Below are positions 1-10,556 of a stretch of 64,000 bases of DNA, in pieces. The notes under the pieces were generated by a model. The model did no database searches and had not been told where the DNA came from. It saw nothing but the letters and a program-made list of their open reading frames with translations. The first letter of the stretch is position 1. Each line of letters starts with the position of its first letter. The position numbers and the translations under genes are program-made. This stretch comes from Mimachlamys varia. Lineage: Eukaryota; Mollusca; Bivalvia; Pectinida; Pectinidae. The stretch spans positions 3,530,001-3,594,000 of the forward strand of contig OX392527.1 of the NCBI GenBank assembly GCA_947623455.1. The letters are read 5' to 3'.

Positions 1-188
1 CATGATACAAGCGATCTGGCAAGTTATTAAGTCCCAGGATATCGATATACACTTCAATCTGGTCACCAGAATTTTTTCTTTGCTAGAATTTCATCGTTCC
101 GGGCTCTAGTCCAGAAAATTGCTTCAAATTTTTTGTATTTTGTTCAATTGTTGCTCTTCTGGTTATTCCTACAATTTTATCTTTTCAG

Positions 189-1557
189 GTACTTTATCTT
201 CACCTCTTTCTGGGCCTACAAAATATACTACGTCTACGGTTTCATGTTGTTGGTGTTTCTAATTCTGACTGTTGTGACAGTGTGTGTGACTATTGTTTGT
301 ACTTACTTTTTACTGAATGCAGAGGATTACCGCTGGTACGTAACTACAGTTAATGTGAACTTTTCAAACACATTGTAAAATACAATATAACTTTAAAAGT
401 GTTAGATTAAAATTGAGGCACTTTGAGACATTTTAATTTTGAAATGATATGTTTGATAACCATTTTTCTAAAACAACTATTTTAAAATCTGTTCCACCAA
501 AAAGCATCCAATATTTTGTTCCAATGATGTTGCTTATCTTTAAACAGATGATATTGACTTGTATTGTAGGCAGTGGACAAGTTTCCTTGCTGCAGCATCA
601 ACATCAGGATATGTGTATCTCTACTCCTTTTATTACTTTTTCTTTAAAACTAAGTAAGTACCTCTCTTTGCCTTCAATGCATTTTAGAAAAATCATATTT
701 CTGACTCTAACATTTTCCTTCGGATAAGCTCTGAATAGCTGAATGATGGCATGTAATGGGATTATAGCAAAAATTAAAGGTATTGCTCTCATTCTTTAAC
801 CCTATGAAGTAAATACCATATTTATACTATTGTAAAATAAATTCTGACAAATTATTGTGCCAATAATAAACTGAAAAATTATAAGTCTTGATCTGCCAGG
901 TATTCCCCAAAACGGTTGATTGATGAGATATTCTTTGGCTTATTCAGAATTCTGGTAGATCAATTTTAACTTAATGTTACAGCTGACTGAAAACTTGCTG
1001 CAATAATTTCAGAAATGTTATTTTTATTGTTTGACTTTTTCAGCTCGAATTGTTACATATATCTGTTTTGCAAGAATATTTTCATATCAATTACAGAATG
1101 TATGGCTTGTTTCAAACAACGTTTTACTTTGGATATATGGCCCTGTTTAGTTTAGCTCTTGGAGTTATGTGTGGTAAGTTGATATTACCGGTAACAAGTA
1201 ATGCAGAAGGTTTCATATTTATTTTGTTGGAACTGATGTAACATTTCTTTAATTTCTTGATCAAGTTGGTAGTACCGTGAAAAATAAAAAGCTTTTTATG
1301 GGAATATATCTTTGATGAAAAGTAAAAACAAGTTGTATGTATTTGATAACAACTATTGACTATATATTCAGCCTCATTGTTTATGCGAGTCTATAGACAT
1401 GTTTTAAGTCATTCTGGGATCTTCTCCTTAATGTTTGAAGCTTCACTCGTAACCTGTGAATGACAACCACTATTTTTAACCTGTTCCAGGTACTTTTGGA
1501 TACATTGGAACCAGCTTCTTTGTGAGGAAAATCTACTCAACTGTGAAGATAGACTAA
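189..1557 (+). CDS. TM9SF3: TM9SF3-like nonaspanin, last four exons (5' part outside window)
   Basis: Exons 189-335, 570-653, 1097-1173 and 1490-1557 join in phase, all with AG acceptors and GT donors (donors GTACGT, GTAAGTA, GTAAGT). They encode about the last 124 residues of a TM9 superfamily protein and end in TAA at 1555-1557. Visible family features are [20 protein letters not shown], an AEDYRWQW motif, [19 protein letters not shown] and the C-terminus [10 protein letters not shown]. The final KxD-type tail is the Golgi/COPI retention signal typical of nonaspanins. Four hydrophobic membrane segments are present. Wording around AEDYRWQW and MYGLFQ fits TM9SF3 better than TM9SF1, 2 or 4; this rests on remembered family sequences. 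The family acts in endosome/Golgi membrane-protein sorting. The gene runs towards the convergent tolloid gene, about 20 kb away. Confidence 0.93.
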
Positions 1558-3226
1558 CGTCACCGTGGTGTTGGATCTCGCTGAAGTTATAAGTCTGGTC
1601 GCTGGACCTCTCAAACAGCTGATGTGATAAGGTGTATGACTGATTAGTATGTATGACTTAGATGGCTGTGAATAATGATGAGGATCTGACCAACTGCTTA
1701 AGTTGCAGAATAGAAAAGTTGACAAGTGTTACAAATCTGAGTTTTGACGGGACAGTGTTATATGTGCAGATAAGAGTGATTTGGTAAATCCATGGATGGT
1801 ATTGGTGTGACTGTTTTTGTTATGATTTACATAAGCATATGTATCTGACAGATGAAGCTGTTCTTTTGAAATGGTTACTTGAAATGCATTTATAATAAAT
1901 GTCTAGTTTGGGACGAGTGTTTAGAAATTATGCTGTGTTTTCAAAAATATTTAATTTCTGCTAACATACCAAAAGAAAAAAAAAGAAAATCCAGAAACGA
2001 AGTTAAGGTCAAAATACATCTGAAGTTTTTGTATTACTATTATAGAAGGATATAAGTTTTTACAAGTCCCTTTTAAGTAGTGTAGAAAGCACCAATTTAT
2101 TTAGCCAAATTTTGATCCTGACCAGAGTGTAACAAACTGCATTACAAATGATGTGACAAAACGTTAAAATTATGAAGAATTAGTTTGAAAGCTGATGCAT
2201 TTATAAAGCTGCATTGGTGTTGTAAAAAAAGAACATGTGAGACTGCTTCATAAGTGTTTTATTCATGTCTATATTATCATGGGGAGAGATTTGTATTTAA
2301 CTTGTTGCTAAGATAATGGTGAGACCATATGACCTGTTGCTAAATATTTAACATATTTATATCTTTATATAGCAAAATGTCTAGTTTGCTGTATAGTAGC
2401 ATTTTAGTTGTTTGTTGGTTTTAACCAGCCTGATCTAGTTACTAATATTGTAGAGAAATTCGTCTTTGTTAACAGTGATCATGGGCGAGTGTGATGTTTG
2501 TTTTGTGCTGGAGTGCTGGAAGCTTGATGGATGATACTGTTGTTGTCAAATGTTAAATTATTTCTCCAAAGTTTATGTTTTGTATGTTTGAGCTTGTGAT
2601 GGTTGCATGATGATTGAATGAAGATATTCCGTAGATATGACTGGTGTACGAGTAACTATAACATTTCCAGTGTGTTCTGTGTTGTATATGGGGATATTTG
2701 TGATACAGTATAGAAGACATAACTTTATAAAAGTTCCATAGAGTGCTGTACATATTGCAGGATGCTTCTGTTTGCAAACACAGAGGATACCATTTTATAA
2801 AACATTTTATTCACTTGTTCGTTGCTGGAGCTGCAAGTTCAGTATCGACACGAAATGTACTGACAGAACTACACAGGTACGAGGCAGGTTGTTCACAACT
2901 TCCCTCGTTGTGTGTGATGTGATGGGAGTAGTATATTACACAGTAGATGGCTCTTCAGAGATTAAGGCTATTTGACATTGGGTTTGTATAATATATGGGG
3001 TCATTTCTTCATATTCAATCATGATTTTATCACTTAAGTGTCATTAATTTCATGTTTCATGTCGTTTCCGGTTTAAATTCTATTTGGTGGTAAAAATCAA
3101 TTTGTATATATGTAATATAAAACCATGAATGTGAAGTAAAAACCATGAAAGGAAGACAATCTCATTTTGTTGTGTTCTAATGTTTTTGGTGTTTTTCTTG
3201 GGTGTTAATTTCCCTTGAAAAATAAA
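1558..3226 (+). other. 3'UTR and downstream flank of the TM9SF3-like gene
   Basis: No coding potential is seen after the stop codon. Canonical AATAAA signals lie at 1894-1899 and 3221-3226, so the 3'UTR is either about 0.35 kb or about 1.7 kb. Short ORFs here look random. The choice between poly(A) sites is inference. Confidence 0.55.
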
Positions 3227-3354
3227 TTGAGATATAGCAGAAGTATCTGGTATGTACAGCTACATTAAACAACAGACCTTGAATGCAGCAAACTTCCCCC
3301 AGTTTTAGTATTTGTCAACTATTTTCCACATTACTGCATTTCCACCTGTTCAAA

Positions 3355-3379
3355 TTTAGTGTGCTATTAGCACACTAAA
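3355..3379. repeat. Perfect 25-bp palindrome
   Basis: Arms TTTAGTGTGCTA (3355-3366) and TAGCACACTAAA (3368-3379) are perfect reverse complements around a single T. The flanks 3227-3800 hold no gene. Near 3496-3524 there is a dispersed motif (tttttacgtcctattaacggc-like) that I associate with interspersed repeats of bivalves. Confidence 0.8.
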
Positions 3380-3799
3380 AAATTGTTTCTTTCACTTCCC
3401 CCACCAGTTCTGGCATCGAAGAACTGAAAGCTATCGCAGAATCAAAGAGAAAGAATCTAGAAAGTTGGAAATCCACGAGACACTACTCCTAATGGTTTGA
3501 TGTTTTTACGTCCTATTAACGGCTAAGTTCATTTAAAGATGCAATTTAGTGAATCCGCGTTTTCATAAATAGAATGAAAAAAACCTTTTATTCAGACGAA
3601 GGAATCCGTACTTGATAATTAGATACCTTGCAGCCGAGGTCCGATGTGGTCAGTTTAATTATTGGGAAAGCTCCCGCCAAATATAACTACATCAAATTAT
3701 AGCCCGAAATAACCGCGCCACCTTAACACATGTATGTGTTGTAAACAATTGAACAAGAGGAGTTTGATTTCACACCTACTTTTATCAAAGTATGTTCGA

Positions 3800-4300
3800 T
3801 TAACGAAAATACATTGGAGAATACCGAAACGTTAACAAAATCATAATTCGAACTCAAAATCGATTAAACATTAACATTGTTAAAAATATGAACAAAGGAA
3901 ATATTTACATTGATACCCTTGTAAAAGTACAAGAGAATAAGACCAGGTGTTCCGGAACAGTAAGCGTCTTCTGCTTCACTGACGACACCAACCATGTTAA
4001 TCTTTGTCACATCCAAGTAAACATCAAGTTCTCAAAATGAGAACCGAGTAACATTGTCAATCACAGCAAGTAAACACATTAATGAGCATACTCAAAAAAC
4101 GCCCATCTTCATTTCACTCAAAGATACAATCAATGAGACACAGATGGGGACCATAACACTTGCCCATAGTTCTGATCTGAAATACTTTGTCAATAATTAT
4201 GATATAATGACCAACGGACCCGATTTAAGAAAATTGTACAAATTATTTTGTAGATCATACTATGCAAAGTAAACGAACTACATCATCAGTACATATTTAA
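3800..4300 (-). mobile_element. Penelope-like element tail, decayed
   Basis: The block from about 3815 (gagaataccgaa...) through the 'accaggtgttccgga' motif (3951) and 'cgacaccaaccatgttaatc' recurs at 5.63, 28.93, 47.34, 55.99, 56.49, 57.65 and 58.92 kb, and inverted at 32.2 and 59.3 kb. Read on the minus strand, the longest copies encode the C-terminus of a Penelope-type reverse transcriptase ORF followed by this conserved tail. This copy has no intact frame. Confidence 0.6.
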
Positions 4301-4519
4301 TGGCAAAATATGCAGAACGAGGGGGGCTATTACTTACAAACATCTTTATTGGGACAACCTAGTCCTAATGTTCTAGATACCATTGTGAATGGTAAAAATT
4401 TTAACATGTACTTAACACTTCGTTTATACAAAGTAATAATCATTTGCGTTTAGATCAATATACTGGTTCTAGTGCAAAACTAACAATTATCTTTACCAAG
4501 AAAGAGAAAGCGACACTTC

Positions 4520-4725
4520 CCTAGATGGTCATGTCACCAGACATGAATCCAATTGAGTTGGGCTAACTCAGACAAAACGTCAATGCACAGAATCGAAAAT
4601 ATCCAACGATTCAAGAGTAGCAGAACAAACTTCGGTGCCTGGCCACTGATAAGAGACAAATGTGTAACAGAAGCGTGGTGGTTATACCCGATATTTACAT
4701 GTTCATTGCCGTTATAACTATTGGA
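4520..4725 (+). pseudogene. Tc1/mariner transposase C-terminal remnant
   Basis: The plus strand shows SPDMNPIE (Tc1 families have SPDLNPIE, just before the last acidic catalytic residue) at about 4535. After a frame change, near 4695, comes RGGYTRY, matching the typical Tc1 ending RGGHTRY. In-frame stops and shifts lie between. It is a dead fragment; terminal inverted repeats were not found. The interval 4300-4520 upstream may be the rest of the same element, too decayed to read. Confidence 0.6.
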
Positions 4726-4859
4726 TTAGATGTTGTCCTTGATTAAATAACATGCTTTGGTGATTTGGTAACCTATCGAAGAGACCGTTGTCTCGCCTTC
4801 GACGATAGGCGAGAAGAAGCTATTTTTCCGGTGGTGGCGACCGCGTCAAAAGTCCACAT

Positions 4860-5330
4860 TTCACCTTGTTATAATTATTTAATTGAATTGAAACTTGGTT
4901 TCGATATTTTGGGACAAAAACATGTAAATTTTGAGAATTTGCGTTAAAGTCCACTTTTTATAGTGTTACTGATATCCGATTGAATTGAAACTTTAAGTAG
5001 TTACTAATATCATGATACTGAACACCTTACTGAAATTTGGAGGGAATTTATTTGTAGGTTCTACTGTTTGAGCAAAAACATGGGAATTTTGAGAATGTGC
5101 GTCACAGTTCACTTTTTATAGTGTCAGTGGTATCGGATTCAATTGAAACTTAGGGTTCATCATACTGAACACCTTACTGAAACTTGGAGGGGATCTATTT
5201 GCAGGTTCTGCTGATTTGGGGCAAAAACATGTTAATTTTTGGAGTTTACGTTAGCGTCCACTTTGTATAGTGTTTTTGATATGTAATTAAATTGAAACTT
5301 GGCCAAGTTATTGATATCATCTTGCTCTAT
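4860..5330. repeat. Degenerate tandem repeat, about 160-bp unit, three copies
   Basis: Three copies share 'caaaaacatg.taattttgagaa', 'gtccactttttatagtgtt' and 'gaattgaaactt', starting near 4915, 5085 and 5222. Divergence between copies is high. No coding function is visible. Confidence 0.6.
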
Positions 5331-5619
5331 GTATTTTGCCGCACTTTCTTTTCCGTTATGACTTAAACCTTATCGACAAAGCGGGAAAGGCGAGATATAT
5401 AATCACACGTAATTCTTGTTTCTTTCGGGTTCCGGAATGCCATTTTGAACACGTATTTTAAAAATGACGCAGCACTTGTGGTTCTGTAAAATTTCGTTAG
5501 ATGCCTGATGTATATTTTTCTTAAATGTACCAAATAAAATGATGAACAATCTAAGATTTCGCCAAGTGTATACATGTAAATGGCTATTAATTATTTATTG
5601 GGCTATATTTGTAACACGA

Positions 5620-6240
5620 ATAAAACAAATCGGTAAATACCAAAGCGTCAACAAAACCATAAGCGGAACTCAAAATCGATTAAACCAGGAGAAAAATATG
5701 AATAAAGAAAATATTTATACGGAGACTTTGAAGAATTACAAGATAATAAGACCTGGTGTTCCGGAGGAGTAAGCGTCTTCTGCATCATTGACGACACCCG
5801 CCATGTAAATCAAGGTCAGATTCAAGTACATGTTATGGCCTCAAAGTGAGAATTGAGACAATTCTTTAACAAAAAGTAGACATACTAAGGGGCATATTAA
5901 AAAAACGTCCATCTTCATACCATACAAGGATGTAGAATATTTATCAATGATATCAAAATGACGACCATAACATTTGCTTATCTCTCGAATCTCTGCCGTA
6001 AGTTTGAGTAAGCAGGTGCCATCTATGTAAACATCCTAGGATGAAAAAAAGGGATGTTCCTATCAAGAAAGGGAACGTTTACGATCGGAAAAATCGAAAT
6101 CGCCATGTTTATCGTACAGCTTAGTGGTAAGCTGCACGTGTTGGTCATAGTTTAAGTAAAAATCGAGGTAAGAAGCTGATGTAGAAGCCTACCTGACCCT
6201 TCTGCTTCTACAATATATTAAAAACTGAAGAGTCCTAGGA
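5620..6240 (-). mobile_element. Penelope-like element fragment (C-terminus and tail)
   Basis: This is closely similar, in the same order, to the better preserved minus-strand copy at 56.49-57.15 kb: tail motif (5755), 'gggatgttcctatcaagaaagggaa' (6050) and 'agcttagtggtaagctgcacgtgttggtcat' (6119). The C-terminal segment is partly deleted and no frame is intact. The flank 6240-6540 has no recognisable content. Confidence 0.6.
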
Positions 6241-6539
6241 GGACGAAACAGCCGTATGGTGCAGTTTAATTAATTTTTTCGGCATACCTATCTATTACTA
6301 AGTTTAAAAGGTGCAGCATATGTGTTACGTCATCCCTGTTGTGCTCTTTATAATATGTATATTTTTGAAAACTTTTGTTTTTGGCTGATGAAAGTGACAT
6401 GGTACATATCGTACTAGTTATCGAAACGCCACATTAAACATTAATTAACATTCCAATATAAAAGTTCCCCTATCATTTCCTACAGTTATTCGGTACGTAT
6501 TGCACCTAAACCATTTAAGTATAAGCAAGCACTGCAACA

Positions 6540-7338
6540 ATTTAATATGGATGACCTTGTTCTTTATCTCCATACTGCTACGGTCCACCAGCTGGACACA
6601 TAGTAACTGGTGAGCTGAATAGTATCCCCAACGTAAAGCTACGGAAGCTTTTCACGAAAAGTATTGAGAGACTTCATACATGAAATGGAATGTGAATTTC
6701 ACTATACTTCTGAACTCTGTCGAAGATTATGCTAGAAAATGGGTTATACGTTAACATACTGAATTCGATACACTTTTGGAGTGGTGAAGTTTATCAGGTC
6801 CTCTATCAAGGATAGAATATATGCAGTTTCCAATATAGAACGAAAACTGTTGATATTTCTTTACCTCGATGTTTGAACAACAGTCAACGATCCAATAATA
6901 AAATTGTGTTGGTGTCTGCAGACAAGGCATCTAATAACTTGATACTTGTTTGCAAACACTATCACATTTATTGTTAGCAGAACTACAGGCCTGCTTCATA
7001 AACAAGGCAACACTAGTTTCAAGATATCAGTTAATGGGAAAGAAGCTGACATACCTTGGCTAGATTGGATACCTAAACTGCACAGAGTCCTTATAAGCAA
7101 CGTTTATCGCTGGCGCTGCTCATTTGTTAACCAAACCATTATCAAAACTTCTTACTACCTTTAAATCAGGGCTTCAGTCTTATTGTGACACTTTGTACTC
7201 CAGGAGTACCATTAACGGGATGTGGATTTTGAAAACATCGAAAGATTTTCTGACTAATCTTGATCATCCCCTCCTCAAAAATTATTAGCCTATCCAAACA
7301 TTTGCTGTTCCACATTTTACACTACCATGCCTTATACC
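6540..7338 (+). pseudogene. Penelope-like reverse transcriptase, N-terminal half, interrupted by an LTR element
   Basis: Frame-broken plus-strand coding shows the PLE-type block ADKASNNLILVCKH (about 6920), then IPWLDWIPKLHR (about 7050-7083), then QSYCDTLYSRS and a GMWILKTSKD-like block, then a degraded FSTLYTTMPY-like motif (about 7295-7335). Order and motifs fit the RT domain of Penelope elements. Multiple stops and frameshifts make it dead. It stops exactly at the 5' LTR (7339) and the C-terminal part resumes at 17805. The RT catalytic blocks that should lie between are missing from both halves, so a deletion came before or with the LTR insertion. Confidence 0.7.
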
Positions 7339-7699
7339 TGTGGTATAGACGGTTTTTCTGTCGTACGTGACTTGGCCAGTAATGCGGTAATACTATCGTG
7401 TTGGGTATTGACAGGCGACCCTGTAGTGGTTTTGGCTCTTACTAGGTGTACGTACCCTTAGTCGCAAGTTAGCAGTACTCTGGGGGGTTCAGCCTAGGGT
7501 TTACGAGGGGACATCGTGTCGGTATTGACTTTTGTCTGCTTCGGGTTGTTTATATCGGCCATCTTGTGAGGTGAGCCGATGGCAGTCGTTATACGCGCTG
7601 TGATTGGTCGAAGACTTCAGTGGCGGAGCCAGTCACTGAGTCTTTTAGTTACTCTCGGATTCAATCCGGGTGGGTTCACTGGGGTCATGAGGTTAGGGC

Positions 7700-7729
7700 T
7701 ATATAAGTCGCGTACACGTGCGTTTCAGT
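7700..7729 (+). promoter_or_regulatory. LTR core promoter: TATA box plus initiator-like site
   Basis: TATATAAG (7700-7707) is followed about 20 bp later by TCAGT (7725-7729), a pol II TATA/initiator arrangement. The predicted start is near 7727. The same sites recur in the 3' LTR at 16514-16521 and 16539-16543. Confidence 0.6.
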
Positions 7730-7798
7730 GCCTTTCCTTTGCCGGAGATTTGGTGAGTTTCAGGGGTCGTTAGACGGGTGAATTAACTTAGGCATTTA

Positions 7799-8272
7799 CG
7801 CTTCGAAAACGAGGTGTTAGCGATATGTTAGTTTAAGATTGTTAGCGTTAGGGGACGTTCTGAAAACAGGATGACTTAGAAATAGTTAGGAATAGTTACG
7901 TTCTGAAAACAGAGCGACTATGCATGGTTAGGAATAGTTACGTTCTGAAAACAGAGCGACTATGCATGGTTAGGTGTAGCTGACACTCTGAAAACAGAGC
8001 TGCTTATGCATGGTTAGGGGTATTAGATAGCTTACACTCTGAAAACAGAGCGGCGCTTTGCATGTTTACGTCTATTTAGATAGCTTTGCGCTCTGAAAAC
8101 AGAGCGGCTTATATGCATGTTTAAGATCTGTTAGGGTACACTTTGAAACCAGAGTGGCTTTAGAATGAAGGGGCTATCGTAGACACGTGCGCTTCGGAAA
8201 CGAGGCTGCGGCGGTAATGCATGCTTAGGCCAACATAGGGAGTGTAGTATTGAAGCTCTGAAAACGGAAGCT
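7799..8272 (+). other. Array of ten AAAA-loop hairpins in the LTR R region
   Basis: Ten inverted repeats share the form stem-AAAA-stem, mostly CTCTG-AAAA-CAGAG: 7799-7816, 7858-7871, 7899-7916, 7941-7958, 7985-7998, 8037-8050, 8089-8106, 8139-8156, 8191-8206 and 8254-8272. Several have 7-bp stems. Stem sequence varies but pairing is kept: CG at the stem base becomes CA/TG at 8139, and the CTTCG/CGAGG stems at 7799 and 8191 replace CTCTG/CAGAG. Spacers repeat 'tatgcatggttagg'-like sequence, so the array also behaves as a degenerate tandem repeat. The same array is in the 3' LTR at 16613-17086. Confidence 0.8.
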
Positions 8273-8775
8273 GTCTGTTATTTATAATCATGTAATAAGT
8301 CCAATGCTGTAGTTTTAGAGAGCACAGAGTGGGGATTTTACTTGCTATACCAGTGACTAGCTATATCCTGAGGTGTGTTATGTTTAGTTTATCAAGATAA
8401 TATGGACCCCATAGGTAATGTTTAATATGTAGGTTTCTGTGGGAAGGGGTTGGAAGTTTCGCCCATCTCGGAGGCTGAAAGTTAAGTCTATCTGTAGTGT
8501 TTAATAGTTAGGCGAGACCGATATGAGTATCTGGTCAGTTTGCTAGGCATTAATTAACCTGGACATAGGGTCACAGGAGTTATATAGGGAACAGTTAAAC
8601 AATGTCTTTCATCTAGTCATTCACAGTCATGTAGGCATTCGGTTTTGGTTCGGTTCATCTTCAGTTTACCTTTGTTATCCGTTATATTTAGTTAGATTTT
8701 TCTACTGGCTTTACACCGTATGATATTGTTTTCCTTTGTTAAATTATTATTCGTTAACCAATGATCTCGTTGTTG

Positions 8776-8781
8776 AATAAA
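8776..8781 (+). terminator. LTR polyadenylation signal AATAAA
   Basis: AATAAA is followed by 'ttctggtgttgttgtggg', a GT-rich downstream element. In the 3' LTR the signal is at 17590-17595 and would end the genomic transcript near 17610. Confidence 0.6.
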
Positions 8782-8994
8782 TTAGAGAAACTTTATTCTG
8801 GTGTTGTTGTGGGTCTTTCCTAACACTTCGACTAATCTAAGGGAAAAGAACTGGCAGGTGGGTTTGGGAGTTGACTGTTGGCCACTGTTTTTCATGTCAC
8901 GGGTCTGGTACATTTGTACCCAATTTAAAAGTACACAACGCGAAGTCAATTGTGGTGGCAAACTCTCATCTCCTGACCCCTCCTACTACATAAA

Positions 8995-9012
8995 TGGTGC
9001 CTGGTGACCAGG
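8995..9012 (+). other. Candidate primer-binding site
   Basis: Four bases after the 5' LTR comes TGGTGCCTGGTGACCAGG, starting with the TGG that would pair with a tRNA CCA end. I could not assign a tRNA. Its last 13 bases (9000-9012) form a perfect palindrome, CCTGGT-G-ACCAGG, which is odd for a primer site. Confidence 0.5.
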
Positions 9013-9067
9013 ATTAGTCGTATTAGTGAGGAAAGATTCCAAGGTTTAACAACACAGAACAATAAAA

Positions 9068-10528
9068 ATGAGTCTAGGTATGGATAACGATATGGAACAT
9101 TTTTATTCTGACATAGCTTCTGATGTAGATGAATATCGTATGAGTAGGGAAGGTCGTAGGGAATTAGGGTTGCTTAGTTACAGCGAGGAAAGCCTTGCTG
9201 GGGTCTCTTATTCCCAAGATCAAGGGGATGTCTTTTCTGATACTCATAGTTATGATCAGGAAATGTCTCCAGTATATACAGGACAGCACTCTAGATTACA
9301 ACAGAGTAGTTCAAGTTATGTAACTCCTAGACGTTCTAACCGTAGTGTAAGATTTGAGGCTCCTTTAGAGAGTACTCCTGTCAATAGGGGAAGCATTTAT
9401 GTTGCTGAAACCCCAGGTTACAGTTCGGGAAGATTTGGCCAAACTTCCTCTGAACGCCTGGGGAATGACAATTCCTCATATCATACAGGAAGGAGTAGAC
9501 CTTCTTGGAGTCATGTGTCAGAAACAGAAACAGATGATAGCTATGAGGGTGATACCGAGGACGAGTCGAGATATAGGACACCCAGAGCTAGGGCTAGACA
9601 GAGGGTTGCTGGGGGTAGGTCTCAGGCAGAGTCACCTTTGCCGGATAGAGGGTTTATGTACAGGCCCCGGGAACGGCAGGATATAGGTCAGAGGCAGATA
9701 TCACCCCGTGTAACTAGGAAGGAGAAATCCCCAGACACTTTTGATGGGAAATCAAGTGATTGGCAGGATTATCTTATCCACTTTGAGCAAGTTGCAGCCT
9801 GGAATGGCTGGACTGACTCTGAGAAGGCTCAGCAGCTGAGCATGAGTTTGAGAGGGGTAGCCCAAAAACTGTTAAGTAACCTCACTGTGGGTCAGCTTAG
9901 CGATTATCAAGCTATTAGAAATGTTTTGACACAGCGGTTTAATCCAAAAGAGCGTAGTGTAGCTTATCGGTGTGAGTTCCGGAATAGACGTCAAGGGAAA
10001 GATGAATCAGCATCAGATTATGGTTATAGCTTACGCAGGTTAGCGTTGTTAGCGTATCCTGAGGTTCCATATAGCTCCCTAGAGTTGCAGGTAGTGGACC
10101 AGTTTGTGACAGGTCTAAATTGTTTTGCTTTAAGAAAGAAGGTCACATTTGGTCACCCTCAAACTTTAGAGGAAGCGATCTCCTCTGCTGTAGAGTATGA
10201 GGCAGTAGTTGGGAACAAAAGTAAGAAACCATCAGATGGTACTAATCAGGTCTGTGCTGTAAACACCCAGGGGAGGAGTTCAAATAGGAAACATAAAGAC
10301 AAAACTAGTACCGAGTTCAAAGGGGAGATAACCATGGACAGCATTGCAAAAATGCTGGATGAGAAATTAGCTAGTATTTCTTTGCCCCAAAGGAGAACTT
10401 GGACTGCAGGTCCTTATGAGTGTTTCCATTGTAGACAGGAAGGTCATTTTAGGAGAAACTGTCCCGTTCTAGCTGCTAGGTTGAATGATACACAGACCGG
10501 AAATGCACAAGAGGAGTCGGGAAAATAG
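9068..10528 (+). CDS. gag: Retrotransposon Gag polyprotein
   Basis: Intact 486-residue ORF starting at an ATG in an A-rich context (aaaaATGagt) and ending in TAG 10526-10528. Residues 1-220 are polar and Ser/Arg/Glu-rich. About 222-395 is a Retrotrans_gag-type capsid domain (FDGKSSDWQDYLIHFEQVA, SLRG.AQKLL and YAYR-like blocks). At the C-terminus, residues 452-465, is one CCHC zinc knuckle (CFHCRQEGHFRRNC) for RNA binding. Gag forms the particle that packages the element RNA. The last sense codons overlap a GGGAAAA heptamer directly before the stop, the likely frameshift site into pol. Confidence 0.93.
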   Translation: MSLGMDNDMEHFYSDIASDVDEYRMSREGRRELGLLSYSEESLAGVSYSQDQGDVFSDTHSYDQEMSPVYTGQHSRLQQSSSSYVTPRRSNRSVRFEAPLESTPVNRGSIYVAETPGYSSGRFGQTSSERLGNDNSSYHTGRSRPSWSHVSETETDDSYEGDTEDESRYRTPRARARQRVAGGRSQAESPLPDRGFMYRPRERQDIGQRQISPRVTRKEKSPDTFDGKSSDWQDYLIHFEQVAAWNGWTDSEKAQQLSMSLRGVAQKLLSNLTVGQLSDYQAIRNVLTQRFNPKERSVAYRCEFRNRRQGKDESASDYGYSLRRLALLAYPEVPYSSLELQVVDQFVTGLNCFALRKKVTFGHPQTLEEAISSAVEYEAVVGNKSKKPSDGTNQVCAVNTQGRSSNRKHKDKTSTEFKGEITMDSIAKMLDEKLASISLPQRRTWTAGPYECFHCRQEGHFRRNCPVLAARLNDTQTGNAQEESGK

Positions 10529-10556
10529 GTGGGGTTGAGGTTAAGCCCAAAACTTC
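10519..10556 (+). promoter_or_regulatory. Candidate -1 ribosomal frameshift signal between gag and pol
   Basis: The heptamer GGGAAAA (10519-10525) reads G GGA AAA in the gag frame and fits X XXY YYZ. The gag stop TAG follows at once. After a -1 slip the next codon starts at 10525, which is exactly the pol frame (open from 10489). About 4 nt downstream, TGGG (10530-10533) can pair with CCCA (10546-10549), and GAGGTT (10537-10542) with AACTTC (10551-10556). That is an H-type pseudoknot layout. The structure is by-eye inference. Confidence 0.65.

Larger units (their letters stand above)
7339..8990 (+). repeat. 5' LTR (1652 bp)
   Basis: Begins TGTGGTATAG and ends CTACTACA. A TATATAAG box lies at 7700-7707 with an initiator-like TCAGT at 7725-7729, and AATAAA at 8776-8781 is followed by GT-rich sequence. 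This suggests U3 about 7339-7726, a long R of about 1.07 kb, and a U5 of about 190 bp. A splice-donor match (GTGAGT, 7753-7758) and ten hairpins (7799-8272) lie within the predicted R. Short ORFs inside the LTR are repeated identically in the 3' LTR and need not be genes. Confidence 0.95.

Noticed and set aside
7579..7773. 64-codon ORF inside the LTR (also at 16393-16587)
   Set aside because: It spans the predicted promoter TATA box and start site, so it would not be transcribed whole.
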